A model generated the notes under the pieces. It saw only the letters and a list, made by a program, of their open reading frames with translations. It had not been told where the DNA came from and ran no database searches. From Oscillospiraceae bacterium (lineage in GTDB: Bacteria > Bacillota > Clostridia > Oscillospirales > Oscillospiraceae): 5,217 nucleotides of DNA. Positions 1 through 5,217 of the stretch are shown here, piece after piece; the stretch's first letter is position 1; each line of letters starts with the position of its first letter. The stretch covers positions 1-5,217 of the forward strand of contig JAISKY010000063.1 of the NCBI GenBank assembly GCA_031260745.1, in the 5' to 3' direction. A program made the position numbers and the translations under genes.

Positions 1-109
1 CTGTATGCTATGTATAGTATATCGTTAATTGTTCTCATAACTTTAGTCAAATAGCTATTTACCACCAATATCTTGCTATGCGCTTGGTCAAACGACTACA
101 TATCTGCGA
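1..109. other. Low-GC stretch downstream of the small membrane protein, possible gene start at left edge
   Basis: This A/T-rich stretch follows the stop codon of the 52-residue membrane protein. I see no rho-independent hairpin with a T-run in it. On the minus strand an ATG at 38-36 opens a frame reading MRTINDILYIAY that runs off the left edge without a stop. It could be the beginning of a gene, but no purine-rich ribosome binding site precedes it, so it is only a possibility. In the frame of the upstream small protein, reading on past its TAG gives a short tail that stops again within about 20 codons, so there is no long continuation here. Confidence 0.3.
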
Positions 110-268
110 CTAGGTATTGCCCACCGTGTTGCCTCGCTGTCCGGGTTGCGCCTCCGAGCCGAAACTCTCCCACGGTTTCCATAAGAATACGGTCAACGCT
201 ATTGCCGCGATTACAGCTAAGCCAACAATGGCGAAGATGATTTTTTTCGATTTTCTTTTGTATCTCAT
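110..268 (-). CDS. Small single-pass membrane protein, 52 residues, unknown function
   Basis: I do not recognise a named family. The protein starts MRYKRKSKKI, a basic stretch with six Lys/Arg in the first nine residues. A hydrophobic segment follows at about residues 10-30 (IIFAIVGLAVIAAIALTVFLW). The tail is polar, containing KPWESFGSE and ending in GQRGNTVGNT before a TAG stop. By the positive-inside rule the N-terminus should be cytoplasmic and the tail external. There is no signal-peptidase AxA site and no lipobox cysteine, so it is probably an anchored peptide. The start is supported by AAAGGAG at 286-280, 11 bases upstream, and by a near-consensus promoter at 321-349. The basic-TM-Gly/Asn-linker layout resembles the N-terminal anchor of larger extracytoplasmic proteins, so it may be a truncated remnant. 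That it is a real translated gene is fairly likely; its role is unknown. Confidence 0.6.
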   Translation of the reverse strand: MRYKRKSKKIIFAIVGLAVIAAIALTVFLWKPWESFGSEAQPGQRGNTVGNT

Positions 269-279
269 TGGTAATTATG

Positions 280-286
280 CTCCTTT
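280..286 (-). promoter_or_regulatory. Ribosome binding site of the 52-residue membrane protein
   Basis: AAAGGAG on the minus strand lies 11 bases before the ATG at 268. It is a strong Shine-Dalgarno match at slightly long spacing and supports translation of a gene shorter than most gene finders accept. The same bases lie inside an eight-codon minus-strand frame (ATG at 291) whose TGA overlaps the small gene's ATG as ATGA. That frame is probably chance but could give translational coupling. Confidence 0.6.
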
Positions 287-320
287 AACATTTCGAGAAT
301 ATGTAAATTTATCCACTAAT

Positions 321-349
321 ATAGTAGCACATAAAATGCCCATTGTCAA
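321..349 (-). promoter_or_regulatory. Near-consensus housekeeping promoter for the small membrane protein
   Basis: On the minus strand the -35 box is a perfect TTGACA (349-344), followed by a 17-base spacer and a -10 box TACTAT (326-321), five of six matching TATAAT. A TGC directly before the -10 box adds an extended -10 element. Transcription should start near 314, giving a leader of about 45 bases before the ATG at 268. This is the best promoter in the window and reads away from the SLH gene. Box sequences and spacing are seen directly; activity is inferred. Confidence 0.75.
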
Positions 350-494
350 CCATAATAAGGTCTTTTCCGGAAAGGTCGATGTTGAGTCTGCGCTTCGGCG
401 CAAAATCTCCGCTTTGCTTCTATTGCGGTAATTTAGTTTTCATATTAATTTTCAAAAGCGGGTTAATTTTTCATAAAAAGGAACGATAATAATA
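350..494. other. Divergent intergenic region with a palindrome and a UUCG hairpin
   Basis: This stretch lies between the minus-strand promoter and the SLH gene. It holds a perfect 10-bp palindrome TTTCCGGAAA at 364-373, 15 bases upstream of the minus-strand -35 box, a position where an activator could bind. It also holds a small hairpin at 389-402, TGCGC and GCGCA closing a TTCG tetraloop, which would be very stable in RNA. Neither arm is followed by a T-run, so it is not a terminator. Positions 431-480 are A/T-rich and are the likely place for the SLH gene's promoter, but I find no box pair good enough to call. Confidence 0.4.
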
Positions 495-495
495 T

Positions 496-500
496 TGAGG
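496..500 (+). promoter_or_regulatory. Ribosome binding site that fixes the SLH protein start at 510
   Basis: TGAGG at 496-500 lies 9 bases before the ATG at 510, a normal Shine-Dalgarno spacing. A longer frame opens at TTG 495, but that start would overlap this site and would add five residues (MRYAN) in front of a signal peptide that is already complete from the ATG. AAAGGA at 477-482 could serve the TTG only at a long spacing of 12 bases. Confidence 0.55.
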
Positions 501-509
501 TATGCAAAT

Positions 510-2906
510 ATGAAAACTAGAATTATATGTTTATTGGCGGCGATTTGTATCGCGGTTAGTTTTTTGGCGTTCAGAGCGCCCGGCGCCAGCGCGCTGACCT
601 CCGGCTTTACCGACATCACCGGAAGTTGGGCGGAAGCCGTAATCGACCGCTGGTGGGATTACGGAGTTCTTACGCTTCCGGAGACTCCTCCGGCGCCTAA
701 GCAAAGCCCCTCCGGGAACGTGGGACGGCGCGGAGTTTCTCCGCCTCCATCTGAGGAATCGGACGTTGATACCAGATTCCGTCCGAACGATTTCATCACA
801 AGGGGCGAGCTTGCGCTGATTATCTCGAATATGATGAAGTATAAGACGACCTCAACCACGGGATTTTACGACCTCAACTCGGACGCGCTCCCGCAGGAAC
901 AGGTTGACGCGCTGAAAAAGTGCGTCGCGGCGGGAGTAATGCAGGGAAGCTACGGCTATATACGTCCGTTAGCGCCCGTAACCCGCGAGGAAGCGGCGGT
1001 AATGGTTGGCAGAGCGATGGAGATTACTCCGTCCGATTCGCCGTTCGCGTCGTTCCGCGACCAAAGCGAAATTTCCGGCTGGGCGAAAAATATGGTACTT
1101 ACGCTGAAAGAATTGGGTTTTGTCAGCGGACGCAGCGAGGGCTACTTCAGCCCCAAACAGCAAATGACTCGCGCTGAAGCGGTCAAGATGCTTGACAATA
1201 TCATCGTTAACGGTTTGTATTACAAAACCGGAGTATACACCATTTCCAGTATGGGCAACGTAATAATCAATACGGATAACGTCGAAATCCGCGGCGCGAC
1301 TATTACCGGAGATTTGATAATCTCGGAGGGCGTCGGCGAAAGCGGAAAAGTTACGCTTACGGACGTTACGGTTAACGGCTCGGTCTACATTCGCGGCGGT
1401 AAGGAGATTATTCTAAACGGTCAGACGCGGCTTGGCGATATTCGCCAGTTGAAAGTTAAAGATACGGTTACGGTTACGGGCGGAGTTTCGGGAATAATCG
1501 AGAAGATTACGGTTGCGCCCGGTTCCGGACCTATGACGTTCACGGGAGCAATTCGGGAGCTTAACGTCACGGCGGCAAACAATACGTTTAAGCTTAACGG
1601 CGCAGTCGTTATGAACGCTACGTTTGACGCGTACAACTCGAATTTGGTGATGGACCCGACAAGTTACGTCAGCAATATGGAAGTTAAACAACCTGTCATC
1701 GTTACGGGGCGCGGACGAATCAGCAACGTAAATATAGACGGCGGAGCGTCAGGCTCGTCGTTTGAGATTCATCCTAACAAAGTTACGGTTCCGACCGCGA
1801 CGAAAGTTTTCCTCGCGAGTAACGAATACAATAACGACAGCGGCGGCTCGAAAACGTATAATCTGCCGACGGACTCTCGCCCTCCGGAGATGGGTAATAT
1901 GGCGCTGCTCGCGACGAACATCAAAGAGGACCGTATGACGATTACGTGGAAACCCGCCAGCGACAATACTACGGTTCGGAATAACCTGAGATATATGCTG
2001 TACTACTCGGCGGATAAGTACGGAATGGACACGGTTGAGGGACTGGAGCAAAACGCTACTCCCGCGAACTCGGTCTATACCGCGAATCTTCTGACGATGG
2101 AGGTTACGCGACTAAAGACGGACACAAAATATTACTTTAACGTGATTGTAATGGACGAATACGGCAATAAGTCGTGTTACACTCCGCTGAATATGGGGCT
2201 TGAGGGCGATAACGACGCTCCGACAATCTGGTCGAGTACGCTTGATGTTGAAAAGCTGTCGGATTCGGATTATAAGTTAAGTTGGCAGAAAGCGCGTGAC
2301 GTAAACGACGTTACTCCGCAGGAATATTTGAAGTATACGCTGTACGAAACCGACCGCGACGACCTGATTACCGTTTACGACTGGCTTGAAAGCGGAAAAG
2401 TCGTAGAGTCGGGACTGGATATAACCAGTTTTACGGTTAAGCCGGCAAAGAATAAACAACTGCGCTATACGGTTGTTGTTCAGGACAACGCGGGTAACGC
2501 TGTGCGCTACGAGCTAAAAGTATTCGGAATCGACGAAAAAGACCCTGTAGCCGGCAGCGCGCCAAAGGTAACTGCGCATACAAATTCACAGTTGAAAACG
2601 CTGTCGTGGGGCGCGGCGAGCGATACAGACGGCGGTTCGTTTGGTACTCCGAGCCATCTGCTGATGTACTACGTATACCATATCGAGCAAGGCGCGTCAA
2701 CGACGCTGGAGGATATTCGCAAGGACGGATACCTTGAACGCTCCGGTATGGCGTTGACTTCAACGGACGTTGTGGCTCCCGGAGAGGGCAAGACGTTTAT
2801 CTACGCGGTAATAGTTCAGGACGAAGTCGGCAATATGAAACTTTATCCGCTGTCAGAAGCGGTTAAGGGCCCTGACCCGCCGCCCTCGCCATCGCCGTCT
2901 CCGTGA
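510..2906 (+). CDS. Secreted S-layer homology (SLH) protein with beta-helix-like core and three FN3-like modules
   Basis: This is a 798-residue exported surface protein. Residues 1-28 form a signal peptide (MKTR, a hydrophobic run, then ASA before Leu29). Three SLH repeats follow at about 33-111, 119-171 and 182-234, with the TRAE-type motifs ITRGEL (96-101), VTREEA (157-162) and MTRAEA (219-224). In the family these repeats anchor proteins non-covalently to secondary cell-wall polysaccharide. The first repeat is split by a Pro/Ser-rich insertion at about 57-88. Residues 240-432 are Val/Thr/Gly-rich short strands, including ATITGDLIISEGVGESG and DVTVNGSVYIRGG, like the right-handed beta-helix segment found in many Firmicutes SLH proteins. 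Three fibronectin-III-like modules follow (about 458-568, 571-675, 679-785), each with an aromatic strand and a DE.GN or DNAGN turn. The tail is PDPPPSPSPSP. No catalytic motif is evident, so a structural or adhesive role is inferred. The start at 510 is preferred over TTG 495 for its ribosome binding site and signal peptide. Confidence 0.88.
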   Translation: MKTRIICLLAAICIAVSFLAFRAPGASALTSGFTDITGSWAEAVIDRWWDYGVLTLPETPPAPKQSPSGNVGRRGVSPPPSEESDVDTRFRPNDFITRGELALIISNMMKYKTTSTTGFYDLNSDALPQEQVDALKKCVAAGVMQGSYGYIRPLAPVTREEAAVMVGRAMEITPSDSPFASFRDQSEISGWAKNMVLTLKELGFVSGRSEGYFSPKQQMTRAEAVKMLDNIIVNGLYYKTGVYTISSMGNVIINTDNVEIRGATITGDLIISEGVGESGKVTLTDVTVNGSVYIRGGKEIILNGQTRLGDIRQLKVKDTVTVTGGVSGIIEKITVAPGSGPMTFTGAIRELNVTAANNTFKLNGAVVMNATFDAYNSNLVMDPTSYVSNMEVKQPVIVTGRGRISNVNIDGGASGSSFEIHPNKVTVPTATKVFLASNEYNNDSGGSKTYNLPTDSRPPEMGNMALLATNIKEDRMTITWKPASDNTTVRNNLRYMLYYSADKYGMDTVEGLEQNATPANSVYTANLLTMEVTRLKTDTKYYFNVIVMDEYGNKSCYTPLNMGLEGDNDAPTIWSSTLDVEKLSDSDYKLSWQKARDVNDVTPQEYLKYTLYETDRDDLITVYDWLESGKVVESGLDITSFTVKPAKNKQLRYTVVVQDNAGNAVRYELKVFGIDEKDPVAGSAPKVTAHTNSQLKTLSWGAASDTDGGSFGTPSHLLMYYVYHIEQGASTTLEDIRKDGYLERSGMALTSTDVVAPGEGKTFIYAVIVQDEVGNMKLYPLSEAVKGPDPPPSPSPSP

Positions 2907-2922
2907 TTGAAACAGGTAAATT

Positions 2923-3873
2923 ATGAACGAACTTAAACAGGCGATAAGTAAAGGTACGCTGTCCTCGCTGTACATTTTGTACGGCGAAGAGGCGTATTTG
3001 CGTGAGCATTACCTCAAACTAATGCGTAAGGGCGTCGGCGGCTTCGACTATAAGAAGATTGACGGAATTAGTTCCTCAATGCGTGACGTCGCCGAAGCGG
3101 TTCAGTCGATGCCGATGAGCGGCGACCGCGTATTTATCGAAGTTCGCGACTTAGACATATTCGCCCGCGACTTCGGCGAAGCGAACGCGGGTATACTTGA
3201 ATCGCTTATCGGCGACATTCCGGATACGTGTCGGTTGGTGTTCGTTTACAGCGCGGTAGAGTGGAAACCCGACAAACGCCGCAAGTTATGGAAATCCCTT
3301 GAAAAGTACGCGAAAATTGTGGAGTTTAAGGCTCAGGACGAGCGCGAGCTTATCAACTGGATTGAGCGTCACTTCGGCGCGGAGGGCAAATCTATATCCA
3401 AGCAAAACGCTCAGTTTTTGATTCGCTATTGCGGCAGACTGATGAATACCTTGGGCAACGAAATCGCGAAAATATCAGCGTACTCTAACGGAGTTGAGAT
3501 TACGGAATCCGACATACGCGCGGTAACTCCGCCTCAACTTGAAGCGGGCGTTTTCGAGGTCGCGGACGCGATTATACGCGGAGAGTTCGGCAACGCGTCG
3601 CGAATGTTCGGTACTTTGCTGGAGCTTCATAAGGACGAGCTTCGCGAGCAGGCGATTCCGATAATCGCCGCGCTGTCGTGGAAACTAAGGCGCGAATATC
3701 AGTCACAGCTTAGGTTCGGTCGGCGAAGTCCTATGCTGGACTGGAGCGCGAACGCGATACTGCTATGCGCGGACGCTGATACGCGATGCAAAAGCTCCAA
3801 CGCGGACGAGCGCGTTATTCTGACGGATTTGTTCGTGACGCTATTGGCGGCAAAATACCGTACACGAAGATAA
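2923..3873 (+). CDS. holA: DNA polymerase III delta subunit (clamp-loader subunit)
   Basis: The product is the delta subunit of the DnaX clamp-loader complex, which binds and opens the beta sliding clamp in the cytoplasm so that it can be loaded on primed DNA. The N-terminal domain carries the family hallmark LYILYGEEAYLREHYLKLM (residues 16-34) and a PMSGDRVFIEVRDLDIF segment (64-80). RLVFVYSAVEWKPDKRRKLWK (104-124) and the VEFKAQDERELINWI domain-II entry (133-147) follow. GRLMNTLGNEIAKISAYS (171-188) and the VFEVADAIIRGEF helix (210-222) continue the match. At 316 residues it is short for a family usually about 330-350 long. The shortfall lies near residues 265-272 in domain III, where the usual helix-turn-helix stretch is missing. 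AGGT lies a few bases before the ATG, and the gene begins 16 bases after the SLH gene stops, so co-transcription is likely. It ends in TAA ahead of a strong hairpin. Confidence 0.9.
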   Translation: MNELKQAISKGTLSSLYILYGEEAYLREHYLKLMRKGVGGFDYKKIDGISSSMRDVAEAVQSMPMSGDRVFIEVRDLDIFARDFGEANAGILESLIGDIPDTCRLVFVYSAVEWKPDKRRKLWKSLEKYAKIVEFKAQDERELINWIERHFGAEGKSISKQNAQFLIRYCGRLMNTLGNEIAKISAYSNGVEITESDIRAVTPPQLEAGVFEVADAIIRGEFGNASRMFGTLLELHKDELREQAIPIIAALSWKLRREYQSQLRFGRRSPMLDWSANAILLCADADTRCKSSNADERVILTDLFVTLLAAKYRTRR

Positions 3874-3889
3874 ACAATGCGATATAAAA

Positions 3890-3925
3890 AGCGGCAGCGG
3901 CAGACGGTGGTCTGCCGCTGCCGCT
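3890..3925 (-). terminator. Perfect 16-bp hairpin, terminator between convergent genes
   Basis: The arms AGCGGCAGCGGCAGAC (3890-3905) and GTCTGCCGCTGCCGCT (3910-3925) pair perfectly around a four-base loop (GGTG on plus, CACC on minus). Read on the minus strand, the stem ends in a T and is followed by TTTTATAT, which makes a good intrinsic terminator for the DUF4173 gene that stops at 3945. On the plus strand it begins 16 bases after the holA stop but is followed by ATTCGCG, a poor U-run. It may therefore terminate holA less efficiently, or mainly shield its 3' end. Confidence 0.85.
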
Positions 3926-3944
3926 ATTCGCGTAAATTCTACGT

Positions 3945-4640
3945 TTACACACTATCTGCGGCTTCCGAGTAATACGATTGGTTGTAGTTTTCGGTCAGTT
4001 TATCGGGGTTCGCGAATCCAAGTACAAGATACCAACCAAGTAAAATCATAGCGCAGATTGCGGCGGCGGGAATTTTCGCTATCGCCATCTTTACCGCGCA
4101 GATTATTATCGTCGCCGCGAGGTAAATGATAAACCACGCCGAAATCAGCCTAAGCCACGTCAGTCCGTACACGTCAATGTACAATTTCAGTCTTACGAAT
4201 CCGGAGAACAGCATTACCGCCGTCAAAGCCAGTAATATACACATCAGAACCGAAACGGCTTTATGCTTCGCGCCGTATCGCAAAGCCGCTCCAAACACAA
4301 TCAGGTTAATAGCGCAGACGGTTACGGTTTGGGCGAAGCCCTCTCTGGCGTACTCGGCGTAAGTCATATCCGGCGGAAGTCCCGCCCCGGCGAACAAATA
4401 CGTAAACGATACTCCGCAGAATAAGACGTATACCGCGCATACTACTCCAAGCGCGACACAGCAAATTACCGCATCTATCGCTATGGTTTTACTCTCCGGT
4501 TTGGTTTCGGTTTTTCGGAACTCGATATTCCAAATAAACGAGTAAAACAATACAAACGCAATCAGCGTGACAATCGCGTGAGCCATAAACGACGAGAAAT
4601 CGAACTCTCCAAACACTTCCGCGAGGAAATACCCGAACAT
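3945..4640 (-). CDS. DUF4173-type membrane protein, C-terminal part after an in-frame TGA
   Basis: This 231-residue frame is the second half of a multi-pass inner-membrane protein that I place in the DUF4173/DUF4153-like family; no biochemical role is established that I know of. It has about six hydrophobic segments, roughly at residues 18-37, 52-83, 101-119, 128-146, 160-187 and 190-209. The most telling stretch is YLFAGAGLPPDMTYAEYAREGF, followed by FSGFVRLKLYIDVYGLTWLR and a terminal ENYNQSY, all in the order I associate with the family. It is in the same reading frame as the upstream piece, separated only by TGA and eight codons (PLLSGADK). The ATG at 4640 has GGAG at 4652-4649, 8 bases upstream, so independent initiation is possible. 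More likely it is the 3' part of one broken or recoded gene. It ends in TAA shortly before the hairpin terminator. Confidence 0.7.
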   Translation of the reverse strand: MFGYFLAEVFGEFDFSSFMAHAIVTLIAFVLFYSFIWNIEFRKTETKPESKTIAIDAVICCVALGVVCAVYVLFCGVSFTYLFAGAGLPPDMTYAEYAREGFAQTVTVCAINLIVFGAALRYGAKHKAVSVLMCILLALTAVMLFSGFVRLKLYIDVYGLTWLRLISAWFIIYLAATIIICAVKMAIAKIPAAAICAMILLGWYLVLGFANPDKLTENYNQSYYSEAADSV

Positions 4641-4667
4641 TTTATCGGCTCCGCTAAGCAGCGGTCA
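4641..4667 (-). other. In-frame TGA followed by a small hairpin and an internal ribosome binding site
   Basis: The minus strand reads TGA (4667-4665), then CCG CTG CTT AGC GGA GCC GAT AAA, then ATG (4640-4638). CCGCT (4664-4660) and AGCGG (4655-4651) can pair around a GCTT loop directly after the stop. The hairpin takes up the first two bases of GGAG (4652-4649), the ribosome binding site for the ATG. The codons encode PLLSGADK, which matches the PLL.SAD element I associate with the middle of DUF4173 proteins, so this stretch was evidently coding. Whether it now allows reinitiation is inference. Confidence 0.5.
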
Positions 4668-5217
4668 AATCACGCACAGTAGTAGCGCCGCCGCTCCGGC
4701 TCCGATTAGAGCTTTCCGAACCGTGGAGCGATTCTCGCCGGACAGCAATGCCGCGGACGCTCCGAAACACTCCGGAATCGCGCTGAACGGTTTTACGACC
4801 CAACCAATCAGCCACGCCGCCGCGAGTTTCCCGGAGTCTTTCAGCGTATAATCGCCCGCCGCGTACTGGGCGTGAGCCATCAGTACCGCCGGCAGCGCAA
4901 GCATTGTTATCGCTCTGTAGTTTACGTTTCCGCTGTATACGAAGTTCCACACGCATAAAGCCGCCGAGCATACCGCGACGTACCACAACTCCGGCTTGAC
5001 TTTCAGGCGTTTCCAGCTAAACGCGTAGAACGCCGCCAGCCAACACAGCCAGAATACTCCGAACGCGGTTCCCAGGCCTCCGAGGTAGCTGAACGACCAA
5101 CTTTCGTATGTCAGCACAACCCTATCGAACAGCAACCCAATCAGCAGAGCGACCGCTAGCAATACGCGCTCTTTCAGCGCGAATACCCGTTTGGTTTTAG
5201 GCTCGACGGCTGTTAAT
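4665..5217 (-). CDS. DUF4173-type membrane protein, N-terminal part, partial at right edge
   Basis: The frame is open from the right edge (first complete codon at 5216-5214), so the true start lies outside the window. A TTG at 5162 is possible but would discard the in-frame sequence LTAVEPKTKRVFALKERV, which fits the basic segment before the first membrane helix in this family. Visible hydrophobic segments are VLLAVALLIGLLFDRVV, GTAFGVFWLCWLAAFYAF, LWYVAVCSAALCVWNFVY, ITMLALPAVLMAHAQ and ALIGAGAAALLLCVI. The last of these is cut by TGA at 4667-4665. Downstream, in the same frame, the sequence continues as a normal DUF4173 C-terminal half. The piece is therefore best read as the 5' part of one gene that is broken by a nonsense change, recoded, or carries a base-call error. 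Composition and codon use look the same on both sides of the stop. Confidence 0.65.
   Translation of the reverse strand, partial: LTAVEPKTKRVFALKERVLLAVALLIGLLFDRVVLTYESWSFSYLGGLGTAFGVFWLCWLAAFYAFSWKRLKVKPELWYVAVCSAALCVWNFVYSGNVNYRAITMLALPAVLMAHAQYAAGDYTLKDSGKLAAAWLIGWVVKPFSAIPECFGASAALLSGENRSTVRKALIGAGAAALLLCVI

Noticed and set aside
117..431. Plus-strand 104-codon open frame
   Set aside because: It overlaps the better supported minus-strand small gene and its promoter, has no ribosome binding site, and its composition does not look like a folded protein.
449..477. Possible plus-strand promoter TTTTCA, 17 bases, CATAAA for the SLH gene
   Set aside because: Each box matches consensus at only four of six positions in an A/T-rich stretch where such pairs are expected by chance.
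1335..1480. Repeated GTTACG-like hexamers in the SLH gene
   Set aside because: They fall in frame and encode alternating Val-Thr strands of the beta-helix-like region, so coding explains them without a separate DNA repeat.
3877..3972. Plus-strand 31-codon frame starting MRYKKRQRQ just after holA
   Set aside because: It runs through both arms of the terminator hairpin into the end of the convergent gene and has no Shine-Dalgarno sequence.
4641..4667. Selenocysteine recoding at the TGA
   Set aside because: The following hairpin has only five pairs and lacks features of bacterial SECIS elements, and DUF4173 proteins are not known to me as selenoproteins.
4654..4986. Minus-strand 110-codon frame overlapping the DUF4173 N-terminal half
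   Set aside because: It is out of phase with the family-matching frame, is rich in Arg/Gly/Ser as expected of a shadow frame, and shows no membrane segments or known motif.

Overview
The window looks like a stretch of bacterial chromosome of roughly balanced base composition, most plausibly from a Firmicutes (Clostridia-like) lineage. The clues are a secreted protein with S-layer homology (SLH) repeats, a DUF4173-type membrane protein, AGGAG-type ribosome binding sites and a low-GC intergenic region carrying a near-consensus housekeeping promoter. The lineage is inferred from gene content only. I saw no rRNA, tRNA, CRISPR array, transposase or phage gene.

Layout. Positions 1-109 hold no convincing gene. 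A 52-residue single-pass membrane protein lies on the minus strand at 110-268, with its own promoter at 321-349. A divergent intergenic region of about 240 bases separates it from a plus-strand pair. The first of the pair (510-2906) is a secreted SLH protein with a right-handed beta-helix-like middle and three fibronectin-III-like modules. The second (2923-3873) is holA, the delta subunit of the DNA polymerase III clamp loader. A perfect 16-bp hairpin at 3890-3925 separates holA from a convergent minus-strand region. That region (3945 to the right edge) encodes a DUF4173-type multi-pass membrane protein. An in-frame TGA at 4665-4667 cuts it into two open frames.

How the genes relate. The SLH gene and holA are only 16 bases apart and are probably co-transcribed, although one acts at the cell surface and the other in replication, so the link is positional rather than functional. 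The DUF4173 gene reads toward holA, and the shared hairpin with a U-run on the minus strand ends its transcript. The small membrane protein is transcribed away from everything else in the window.

Points most worth a second look: the TGA inside an otherwise continuous DUF4173 frame, with a hairpin and an internal ribosome binding site just after it; a HolA that appears to lack about 25 residues of its C-terminal domain; a proline-rich insertion inside the first SLH repeat; and the strongly promoted 52-residue membrane protein, which resembles an anchor-plus-linker stub. I found no clear evidence of a wholly new multi-gene system.
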